Source of the DNA: Chionoecetes opilio
Lineage: Eukaryota > Arthropoda > Malacostraca > Decapoda > Majidae
DNA: 64,000 nt
Assembly: GCA_016584305.1 (NCBI GenBank)
Contig: JACEEZ010020338.1
Coordinates: 133,501-197,500 of the forward strand
Direction: 5' to 3'
Shown: one piece after another, positions 45,156-54,193 of the stretch
Position numbering within the stretch: position 1 is the stretch's first letter
Layout: every line of letters begins with the position of its first letter
Made by a program: the position numbers and the translations under genes
Notes under the pieces: generated by a model
The model's database searches: none
The model's input: only the letters and a program-made list of their open reading frames with translations
Told to the model about the DNA's origin: nothing

Positions 45156-45943
45156 TACAGGGAGGCCCCGTTATACGAGCATTCGGTATACGAGAATCCG
45201 ATGATACGAGATGTGTAAATTAGGGTCTATTTTCAATATACGAGATCGAAAATCCAATGATACGACATTCAAACTGGGGTGAGTAAATTATCAAGTTCAA
45301 AATGCGCGCCCTACCACTCCTGGCTGGACAAAGGGGGATTTGGTTGACCCCAGTGAGGTCATCCCTAGCAAGGCGTGACCTGAAAGGTAATTAAGCATAT
45401 GGCGCGGCCTGACATTTTAGGGGTAATTAGCAGGTGTGGCGGCCCAACCTTGGGACTGCAGTCAGGTCACCCCTAGCAAGGCGTGACCTGAAGGGTAATT
45501 AAGCATATGGCGATGCCTGACCTTTAGGGTAATTAGCAGATGTGCGGCCCCAACCTTGGGACCGCTACACTACCTTCTCTTGTATCACGCGGCGTCCCCT
45601 ACATTACAACGTCTTTTTTGCTTGTTATGCATGTTTTATGTTTAATTAATGTGCAGTTATGTTATTTTGTGTGCTATTTTCTCTTTCAGAATACTTTTTC
45701 TACAGAATAGTAGTACACGTGTGGGTAATATAAACGCTGTGTGTTTTGTTGTGTTTGCTATAGTTTATTTTAGCTTGAATATTTTTTTTTTATTTTTTTT
45801 TTTTTATTATTATTATAATTGATGGGGTCCTGGAACCAAACCTATATTTTACCATTAGTTATGTGTTTCGTTATATGAGATTTCGCTTTAAAACGGTATG
45901 CCAGGTGGAACCTAACTGCTCGTATCTTCGGGACCTCCCTGTA
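45156..45943. mobile_element. TA-flanked CAGGGAGGTCCCG element in CR1 copy A
   Basis: Left end tacagggaggccccgttata, right end gtatcttcgggacctccctgta complementing it. Opposite orientation to 39122-39905, with the same tandem pair of about 115-bp units (45340-45570). Confidence 0.88.
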
Positions 45944-46381
45944 TTAGGATTCATTACCAGAAGTGTTAAAAGTAGAAGTGCGTTAGTTATTCTAAAGCTT
46001 TATCTGGCTCTAGTCAGGCCTCACCTAGACTATGCGGTTCAGTTTTGATCTCCATATTACAGGATGGATATAGCCTTGTTAGAAACAGTGCAGAGAAGGA
46101 TGACTAAAATGATACAAGGATGCGTAACTTTAGTTATGAGAAGAGATTGAAGTTATTAAAATTACACTCACTCGAGACGCAGAGTAAGGGACGATCTGAA
46201 AGAAGTTTTTAAGTGGATAAAGGGATTTAATAAAGGAGAGGTAGGAAAAGTTCTTACGGCTTTTAACCAGGTAAACAAGAAGTAACGGATTCAAGCTGGA
46301 AAAGCGTAGATTTAGAAGTAAATAGGGAAAAACTGGTTCACAAATAGTGTGGTGAATGAATGGAATGGTCTCAGTAGACAG

Positions 46382-47396
46382 CAGTGGTGGACGCCGTTAA
46401 TCAAAAGTTAACTTCGTTAACGGTTAATCCGTTATCCAAAAAATTAACTTCGATAACCGTTAATCAGTTAATTCTTTAAAATGTAACGGAAGTTATCGAT
46501 AAACCGTTAACGTTAATTTTTATTCTAGAAAAAAAAACTAAAAATCAGTTTTTGCTCTAAAACCCCCTAAAAACACCTTTGAAAAGTGCCAAAACTATAA
46601 AATCAGCCTTTGAGGGTTTTTTAAGGGCTTTAGAACCCAAAAACTAGTTTTTTTTGCTTTAGATTAAAAAAAAAAAAAAGGCAGATTTTTTACTTTAAAA
46701 AAAACCTAAAAAAGGCTGATTCCTAGTTTTGGCCGTGTTAGGTTTTTAAAGGCTTTTAAAGCCAGAAAAGGGTGAAAAAAAACTTCAGTGAAACACAATA
46801 TTAGTATTAAACTAAAACAAATTATTAATAAAGTGGCCAAAATAAATTTAAAAAAAAAAAAATTGAAAAACACGATATATACATAATTTTATTTTTCCTT
46901 TCTCGTTCTCCAGTTTGTTCATGAGATGCATGTTGCCTTTCATGAAAAGTAGCATGTCAAAGTTTTCATCAGACAGGATGATCTCTTGGCCCTCAAGATG
47001 TCCTTGCCCATAGAGAACAAACGCTCCACTGCAGCACTGGAGGGGATATCATTTATAATTTATATATCATTTTAATATCATTTTGAACTCACAATTCGAA
47101 GTTTAATTGAAAAGTATTTATAATAATAAGTGCCGTTATATCGGGGTTGAAAGATTTACGCGTACAATATTAAATATGCTAAGACTACATCTGTATTGAA
47201 AATCTGAAAAAATAGAAACTTTTAAACGTTTACCGGTTTTTATGAATTTTTTGGTTAGCGGACTGAGTTAATGGAAGTTAATGTAACGGAAGTTAATTGT
47301 CCAATAATGTTTTCCAAATTTATTTAAAAGTTAAATCGTTAACGAAAATGTTAACTTCGTTAATTAAGGGTTTTAATGGTTTGGTGCCCACCTTTG
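46382..47396 (-). mobile_element. hAT element in CR1 copy A
   Basis: Ends: cagtggtggacgccgttaat and the complement caaaggtgggcaccaaacca. Target: gtagacag (46374-46381) against gtaaaaaag (47397-47405), an 8-bp duplication blurred by indels. Subterminal blocks of gttaacttcgttaacg recur on both sides. The minus strand 46890-47045 encodes SSAAVERLFSMGKDILRAKR then DENFDMLLFMKGNMHLMN, a hATC fragment. The rest is AT-rich and non-coding. Confidence 0.85.
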
Positions 47397-48571
47397 GTAA
47401 AAAAGTATTTAGTGCTGAGTCTTAGGGAGCTTTAAAGAGGCGCTGGATAGGTTTCATGGATGGGGATGAAAGGTGGCTGTAGGTAGTGTTAGGTGACGGG
47501 AAACTACCACGTGTAGCCTCACGGCCTTTTGTAGCTTCCTTATTTCTTATGTTCTTATGTTCTTATGAAAGTGATGTCGGGGCGGAGGGGGATTATAGCT
47601 TATTTGTAAAGAATTTAATTGATGGACAGAAAAAACATATTCCTTATAGGGAAATAAGTAAAGAAAGAGTGATCCAAAATGGATGACCATTAGTTTAAAA
47701 CCCCAATATTGGAGAAAAAAGAAAATGTATTTAAGATTCAAGGCTTGGTCAGGTAAGCAAAGAACAGATAACGTGAGGGCGAGGACAGTGAAGAAATTTG
47801 GGACTCAAGTAGCTCTGAACATTATGAGATAAAGCAGCAGGACAGGCGAAAGTGACCCAAAGGGTTTCTATCAGGTATATAAAACCAAGACAAGGCAATT
47901 AGTGGGGCCGTTAAGGTCAGGACAGGGTGAGGTCTTAAATACTGATGAGGATATGTGTAAAAGTCAAAAATGATTATTTCTTAAGTGTTTTTATTTGAGG
48001 AGGTACACAGATTATACCTGATCGTGAACAGAGTTCAAAAGGAAGCGATGAGGAGAAACTCAAAGATATTGTGAAACTAGGGGAAAAGGTGGAAGAGGGT
48101 ATAGATAAAATGAAAGAATTTAATCGCCAGGACCAGATGAAGTGTATCCCCGGGTATTAAGGAATGCAAGGAGGTTGTTAGTGAGTCGTTATGCACATTT
48201 TTTGGAAATCGGTTAAGATAGGCGATGTGCCATTATTGTGGAGAAAGGAAAAGTTTTTCCCATATTTAAGAAGGGGGACAGAGGGCTAAAGTCAAATTAT
48301 CGCCCCTTAAGTCTAACGTCAGTGGTAGGTAATTATTAGAATCTATTATTGCAAAAAACATTAGAGAGCACTTAGGGTAAACATAGTTTGATCAATGTTC
48401 ACAACATGGATTCACCAAAAGTAGGTCATGTCTCACCAATTTATTGAGTTTTTATAGGAAATTTTTTTGAGACGGCAGATAAAGAAAGGATTATATAATA
48501 TATCTGGACTTTTAGTAAGGCATTTGACAAAGTACCACACGAGAGACTCTTAAATTAAGGGTTTAAGGGTC

Positions 48572-48947
48572 ATGGAAAAGATGGGAAGGTTCTTCGTTGG
48601 ATCAGAGCTTGCTAAAGTAATAGGCAACAAAGGGTTACAATTAAAGGTTTTTAAATCTGAATGGGGGGGGCTGGTGACAAGTGGAGTTCCACAAGGGTCT
48701 GTTTTGGGTCCATTACTATTTTTTATTTACATCAACGACTTGGATAGTGGGATTAGCAGTGATATAAGCAAGTTTGCTGATGAAACTAAGGTAGGTAGGA
48801 TTATTGGATCACAGTCTGATGTAAACATATTGCAGGGAGACTTAGATAAACTTAATGAGTGGGCAGTCAGATGGCATATGGAATTTAATATTGATAAGTG
48901 CAGCGTTATGAATGTTGGTAGAAAAAACCCTGGTAATAGATACAGCA
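48572..48947 (+). pseudogene. CR1 copy B reverse transcriptase palm
   Basis: Reads [40 protein letters not shown] then LDKLNEWAVRWHMEFNIDKC and VMNVGRKNPG. The catalytic FADD box is changed to FADE (gatgaaact for gatgatact in copies A and C), so this copy would be inactive even if expressed. It ends at the inserted transposon (48948). Confidence 0.9.
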
Positions 48948-48953
48948 TACGCA

Positions 48954-50950
48954 TTGATAGGGTACGCCGTAGGTCCAATGAAAAGTGAAATATAGATTAT
49001 TTCGAATTTGGCAGGGTGTTTTCTTATGTAAAATTGAATTTTAAGGGTGGTTTGTCCTCTTCAACTTTTTGGTTTGAGCACTTCTTGCTATGCAAAAATG
49101 GACTTTTATATTTATATGCAAAACATAGCTTAAAGTGCGATTTTGCATAGTAAGAATTGCTCAAATGCAAAAATGGAATAAGATAAAATCGTCTTAGAAT
49201 TCCATTTTACATAGGAAATTGGTATGCCAAAGTTGAGAAAAAGAATTTCTGTTATATGGCGTACCCTAATCAGGGTACCAAAATAGTTGGATTGGGTTAC
49301 GATGGGAGGAAGGACAAGACCAGGGCGATGGTGCCCGACAGCTATGGGAAACTGCACCCAAGGTTGATCAGGGAGGAGCATGTGTCAGTGACAGAGGAGC
49401 CATCTGGAAGGTACCTTTGGCACTTTGTACCAGAGGACCCGGTGCCACCTGAGAAGCCTGCGTTCAAGGTGGCTCAGGCTCTCTATGATCTGCTGGTGAC
49501 ATACGACTCCACCGACTCACTGATCGTACTGCAAGGTGACTCAACTAGGACGGGGTGGAAGGGTGGTACTCACGTCCATTTGGAGAAGATGCTGGGACGC
49601 AAGTTCTTCTGGAGTATATGCGTGTTGCACACAAACGAGTTGCCCCTGCGCCACCTTATCACCAGCATCGACGGGCCTACCTCATCTGACACGGGTCACG
49701 GGTCCTGGACCTTCACGGGTCCAGTGTGCAGTCTGCTGTCCAGCGTGAATGAGATGCAGTACAACGCAGAGTTCAGAGGAGTGCCAGGCGGTGAAGATCT
49801 CACGGAGATACCGGAGTATATCCTGGTTAACATGTCCACTGACCAGCAGGTCTCCTACCAGCTGGTCCAGGCTGTGAAGCGGGGCGTTCTCCCGTCCGAG
49901 CTGCAGGAGATCAAGTGTGGCAAGGTGTCCCACTCCAGATGGCTCACCACAGCCCAGTCGCTCGTGCACATGTGGACCAGAAAGCATGGACTGACTGGCA
50001 AAGAACTGAACACCCTGGAAATCCTAGTCAAGTACTGCCTGCAGGTGTACTTCAAACTCTACTACGACATCAAGGTTCACCACAAACTAGAAGACGGCCC
50101 CAAGCACATCCTCACGCAGCTCAGAGTGATGAGGTCGCAGCCCAAGAAGGTCCGAACAGCTGTGACCTTCTACGTGCGGACAGGAGCATGGTTCGCACAC
50201 TCAGAATGTGTCCTCCTCTCGCTGATGGCGAGTCAGAGTGAGGACGACCGCAGGTTCGCCGTGACCCAGATTTTGAAGCTGAGGGCTGGCGAGGAGTATG
50301 GGGACACCAGTGTAAGACCTCGCATCACACCCAAGCTGAACTTGTCAGCCACCAGCTTGCAGACACTGATCAGCTGGCAGCCTGGCCAGGTGCACGAGCT
50401 GGCATTCACCTGTTCACTGTCCGGGGATCAGATCCAGGAGATCCTGGTCAAGCCGTATGAGGTTCCGGAGTTCTCTATCCACACTCAAGAGCACCGAAAG
50501 AGTCGTGAAGCAGGTGACAGAGGCTGCGGCAGCAGTGGTGGGGCAGCAGGCCAGAGACAGGTTCATCCGGGCTCAGGCCCACCACCGGGAGACCATGCCC
50601 TGCTTCAGGTCTAAGAAAGACATGATGGACACGTTCTAGGCCAACGTAGAGGCTGTGACACTGTGATGTAGTGCCTGATGAACCAACTGATCAGAAAGAG
50701 CTTACCACGCTAGTCATTTGGAACTCATATTGGTGCATGATGCAATACACAGGACCAACCGGACACTGCGTACTCATTTAAGCATTATTCGATAAGGGTG
50801 CAATATAAAAGTGCGATTTTGCATAGTAGGAATTGCTCAAATGCAAAAAAGGTTAATAGATAAAATCGTCTTAGAATTCCATTTTACATAGGAAATTGGC
50901 ATGCCAAAGTTGAGAAAAAGAATCTTTGTTATACGGTGTACCCTAAATTT
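48954..50950 (+). mobile_element. DNA transposon of unrecognised type, 2.0 kb, in CR1 copy B
   Basis: Inverted ends ttgatagggtacgccgta and the complement of tacggtgtaccctaaattt, extending as diverged inverted repeats for over 130 bp. TACGCA stands on both sides (48948-48953, 50951-50956), consistent with a 6-bp or longer target duplication, and copies A and C show the empty site. A third terminal copy lies at 49135-49268 in right-end orientation, so 48954-49268 alone looks like a complete MITE. It carries the ORF 49256-50614. Confidence 0.85.
49256..50614 (+). CDS. Transposase-like protein, N-terminally truncated (family unnamed)
   Basis: 452-residue frame whose first Met lies in terminal-repeat sequence, so the true N-terminus is missing. 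IVGLGYDGRKDKTRAMV carries a candidate first Asp. About residue 90 begins LIVLQGDSTRTGWKGGTHVH then LEKMLGRKFFWSICVLHTNE and LPLRHLITSIDG, matching the D..TG / LE..LGR / C-x2-H-x2-NE pattern of the 33791-34990 protein. Later GKVSHSRWLTTAQSLVHMW parallels ARWMAKAIY there. I recall similar unnamed proteins being scattered through arthropod and cnidarian genomes; that is memory, not a search. An RNase H-fold, hAT-like mechanism is inference. The last about 40 residues may be out of frame, since 50457-50639 is open in a neighbouring frame (VKQVTEAAAAVVGQQARDRF) and seems more natural. Confidence 0.7.
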   Translation: MAYPNQGTKIVGLGYDGRKDKTRAMVPDSYGKLHPRLIREEHVSVTEEPSGRYLWHFVPEDPVPPEKPAFKVAQALYDLLVTYDSTDSLIVLQGDSTRTGWKGGTHVHLEKMLGRKFFWSICVLHTNELPLRHLITSIDGPTSSDTGHGSWTFTGPVCSLLSSVNEMQYNAEFRGVPGGEDLTEIPEYILVNMSTDQQVSYQLVQAVKRGVLPSELQEIKCGKVSHSRWLTTAQSLVHMWTRKHGLTGKELNTLEILVKYCLQVYFKLYYDIKVHHKLEDGPKHILTQLRVMRSQPKKVRTAVTFYVRTGAWFAHSECVLLSLMASQSEDDRRFAVTQILKLRAGEEYGDTSVRPRITPKLNLSATSLQTLISWQPGQVHELAFTCSLSGDQIQEILVKPYEVPEFSIHTQEHRKSREAGDRGCGSSGGAAGQRQVHPGSGPPPGDHALLQV

Positions 50951-51003
50951 TACGCAATGTATCGCTGAAAAGATCAGAAGGTGAAAAAGATCTTGAAGTA
51001 AGG

Positions 51004-51585
51004 GTGAGCCCAGACCTCCGACCTAGGAAACAATGTATTGAGGCTAGAAATAGAGCTAATAGAGTGTTAGGATTCATTACCAGAAGTGTTAAAAGTAGAA
51101 GTGTGGAAGTTATTCTAAAGCTTTATCTGGCTCTAGTCAGGCCTCACCTAGACTATGTGGTTCAGTTTTGGTCTCCATATTACAGGATGGATATAGCCTT
51201 GTTAGAAACAGTGCAGAGAAGGATGACCAAAATGATACAAGGGATGCATAACTTTAGTTATGAGAAGAGATTAAAGTTATTAAAGTTACACTCACTCGAG
51301 AGATGCAGAGTAAGGGGCGATCTGATAGAAGTTTTTAAGTGGATAAAGGGATTTATTAAAGGAGAGGTAGGAAAAGTTCTTACGGCTTTTAACCAGAGTA
51401 GAACAAGTAATGGATTCAAGCTGGAAGGCTGTAGATTTAGAAAGGAAATAGGAAAAAACTGGTTCACAAATAGGGTGGTGAATGAATGGAATGGACTCAG
51501 TAGACAGGTAGTTAGTGCGGAGTCATTTGGGAGCTTTAAAAAGGGGCTAGATAGGTTCATGGATTGGGATGAAAGGTGGATGTAG
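51004..51585 (+). pseudogene. CR1 copy B ORF2 C-terminus
   Basis: A 193-residue open frame without breaks: PRKQCIEARNRANRVLGFIT, VEVILKLYLALVRPHLDYVV, QFWSPYYRMDIALLETVQRR, MTKMIQGMHNFSYEKRLKLL and onward to FKKGLDRFMDWDERWM. This is the thumb and C-terminal region of CR1-type ORF2. The frame is far cleaner than the matching part of copy A (45944-46381). It cannot act alone, because the palm is cut off by the transposon. Confidence 0.9.
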
Positions 51586-51659
51586 GTAGTGTTAGGTGAC
51601 AGGAACTACCATGTGTAGGCCTCGCGGCATCTTGTAGCTTCCTTATTTTCTTATGTGCT

Positions 51660-51792
51660 GTTTTCGCATGTTTTAGCGAGTTCTTATTGTGTCGAGGGGC
51701 TAAATAGAAGTGACCATCGGATAATTCGGACTTTCGGCTAATTCGACCCAGTACTCCCCGCAATTAGTTTCATTAGAGAGGGTTTACTGTAC
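51660..51792. mobile_element. Right end of a pogo-type MITE, left-truncated
   Basis: Ends gagagggtttactgtac, like the right end at 52931. It contains ataattcggactttcggcta. I find no left end. Confidence 0.55.
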
Positions 51793-51832
51793 CACACTAT
51801 ATTTAAAGTCTTGTCTCAATTAGCAACTGCTA

Positions 51833-52931
51833 TACACTCGACCCTCCATTTTCCGGACTATTAGGGGGTTAGCCTGGTCTGGGAACCCCAAAAGTCCGGG
51901 AACCGCAAAAGTCCGGGAGGTGTAGCCATTCACAGACTTTATCTGGTAAACAGTAAGGTGTACTGGTTTTCTAGTATGTTTTGGGTCCTTGGGCGGCACT
52001 ACGGGAGACATTGTTTTTGTTGTTGTTTCAGGGCTGCAAGGATCCCTCGGGGAACACTATGAGCTCCGGTGATGTCCTATGATGCTATCACAGGTGCGGT
52101 AGTTGACCTGTCTTCTTCAGGAAGGCACAGGTGAGGCGGAGGACAGCGTGTTGCCATGAGGCGTGGACGCCCGCCGCTGCCAGCAGGGTGGGCAGGTCGA
52201 AGGTGGTGACGTACAGGGCGAGGAGTTGAGAGTTTAGCACTACACGGTGGGAGTGGAAGCGTGGACACTGCAGCAGAAAGTGTTCAATGGTCTCCGGAAC
52301 ATTCCTGCCCCAGGCGCAGTGGGGGTCAGGGGACAGACGGAGACGGTGCAGGTGAGCCGTGAGCATCGTGTGGCCCAGGCGGAGGTGGGTGAGGGTGACA
52401 TCAAGGACGCAGGAGTTTTTCCGTATCCACAGCTGGGGGGAAGAGTCAATGCAGTCTTGGCCCATGGAGGTGATGGGGAGAGCATCGCCGAGCGTGTTGT
52501 TCCAGGTGGAGCGGCAGACCCGGGAGATGAGGCATTTGGCCGCGCGACAGAGGGAAAGGGAGGCATTGTGGCAATAATACTCGCCCCGAGCGTCCCGGAC
52601 TATTCCGGACCCTCCGGCCATCTGTATTCTTTCTATCTTTTTTACATCACCACTCTTGTGCTGAGACCAAACTACGGTGGCGTACTCCCGTCTAGGGTGT
52701 ATCATTGTCACAATCAATTTCATCATCATGTCTGCGTCCATGTAAACAAAGGCCGTTCTGATGTTTGTTAGAAGATTATATGTAGCACCAACAATACTAT
52801 CAATGTATTTTTCTGGTGATAAGTCGTCCTGAATTATTACTCCTAGATTATTTTCTGATAAATTAGGATCCTTCGGATTTAACGTCACCGCCTTCTCCCC
52901 AATTGGTTCGTTAAAGTGAGGGTTTATTGTA
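51833..52931. mobile_element. TA-flanked pogo-type MITE carrying a chimeric LINE ORF
   Basis: Left end tacactcgaccctccatttt; right end complement of tacaataaaccctcacttta; TA at both edges. It abuts the next element, sharing TA at 52930-52931. Contains the minus-strand ORF 52088-52993. Confidence 0.8.
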
Positions 52932-52993
52932 CAGTCGACCCTCGATTTAACGGACCTCGGTTTACATATTTCGGATTTAACAACGAACTCCAA
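52088..52993 (-). pseudogene. Chimeric ORF joining two LINE C-termini
   Basis: 301-residue uninterrupted minus-strand frame. Residues about 30-130 (NLGVIIQDDLSPEKYIDSIV, then YATVVWSQHKSGDVKKIERIQ) are the RT C-terminus of LINE-A. From there it switches to SLSLCRAAKCLISRVCRSTW, LDVTLTHLRLGHTMLTAHLH, RLRLSPDPHCAWGRNVPETI and EHFLLQCPRF, the RNase H-to-zinc-binding C-terminus of an R1/jockey-type LINE. The Cys pair of the zinc motif is partly lost (CAWGR for CPWCR). The first 40 residues come from outside the MITE or its end. Whether it is expressed is unknown. Confidence 0.8.
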
Positions 52994-53318
52994 CCGCTAC
53001 CAGACAAGCGGACTAAACCATTCAAAAAGTCCGCTGCTTGAAAATGTGTCCGTTAGGTCAGAGCCTAAATGTAAAATGTGTCCGAAACAGTGCAGGTGTT
53101 CCTGCCAAATCCAGCATGTAGTGCCAGACACTGTTTACCTCCCAACATAGCTACACAGTCTGGTTGTGTTTGTGAAGATTTTTCATTTATTTCACAATTT
53201 TCCTGTGTTTTTCCTATATTTTCACACACCCGGGAAAATACCCTCGCACTAACGGACAATCGGCTCTAACGGACCACTTCTCCCCCCTTTTAGTCTGCTG
53301 ATGCGAGGGTTTTCTGTA
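52930..53318. mobile_element. TA-flanked pogo-type MITE
   Basis: Left end tacagtcgaccctcgattta, right end complement tacagaaaaccctcgcatca. 389 bp, no coding. Shares its left TA with the preceding element. Confidence 0.82.
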
Positions 53319-53566
53319 CGTACATCTCTTGATTCCTGCTGTCATAATCTTACTTACTCAGTGCCAATTATTAACACTACATCACCATCACATTTTATTA
53401 TGAGCGAGTACATGTATGAAAAACTTAGCTCTGTCCCAAGGTCATCCAACATCACATTCTTCTTCTTCCTGTTGTTTTGTCTCAGCTCCTTTTCCTCTCT
53501 TTTCGGTATGACTTTATCTTTGCACTATAATGGTGTACACGGTTGGGAATATGGTTTCCGTTGACC

Positions 53567-53779
53567 TTAACCCCTTCACGCCCAGGTCTTTCCTTTGCTA
53601 TAAAATATTGTCTGTTGTCGAGCCATAAAATTACGAAAAGTAACTGAATATACCAAATTAGTTGTTGGACAAGGATACTAAACAGGTCATATCTATAAAA
53701 TATGGCTAATATTCACTAAAATTCGTCTAATGGAACCCTAATTACAATGGAAATTACGTTCTGGGTCTCAAGGGGTTAA
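53567..53779 (+). mobile_element. TTAA-flanked MITE, copy 3
   Basis: Runs ttaaccccttcacgcccagg to gtctcaaggggttaa, 213 bp, near-identical in layout to 9558-9771. Confidence 0.88.
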
Positions 53780-54193
53780 TGAACTCTTGAGAAACGTTCT
53801 GAGCTTTTGGTTCCATTGCAAATAACTACTTTTGGATATTTACATCTTTTTAATTAAGGAAAGAGAGAGGTTAATTTTTATTTATGCCTTATTCTTGTAC
53901 TTATTGAGACCTGCATAGCTTTGTTTTCCCTTGGCGAGGGCACTTATGAGTTGCTGGGTACGGTTAGTAGGTCAAGATGTGGAATAAAGTTTAGGATTGG
54001 TGTAGGTAAGAGGTTTAAACATGGGGATATTTTAGATTAGGAGTTTAAAATGGGTGGTTAGGTTAGTAGGTTAAAACATGGGTTTCGTATTACATTTAGA
54101 AATATCTCGTCATTTTATTTAACGTTTTTCAGAAACTGAAGAAATAACACCAGAATATCATAGTTTTAACCATCAAATGCATTATGTTGGTAA

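Larger units (their letters stand above)
42150..47565 (+). mobile_element. CR1-type LINE copy A with two nested transposons
   Basis: Plus strand. 42150-42542 ORF1 esterase, 42623-43135 endonuclease, 43500-45155 RT with many indels, then a TA element (45156-45943), C-terminus 45944-46381, a hAT element (46382-47396), and the last part 47397-47565 ending ttatttcttatgttcttatg, an octamer tail usual for CR1. Coding after 43135 is shattered by single-base indels. The C-terminal QRRMTKMIQG...HSLERCRVRGDL text (clean in copy B) is CR1-type. Confidence 0.85.
47566..51655 (+). mobile_element. CR1-type LINE copy B, 5'-truncated, split by a transposon
   Basis: Starts directly behind the octamer tail of copy A and corresponds to the middle of ORF2. 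It covers the pre-RT and RT region (47566-48947), is split by the element 48954-50950, then continues with the C-terminal part (50951-51585) and 3' UTR, ending near ttccttattttcttatg (51655). Confidence 0.88.

Noticed and set aside
49682..49987. Minus-strand frame opposite the second transposase-like gene
   Set aside because: Shadow of the 49256-50614 frame.
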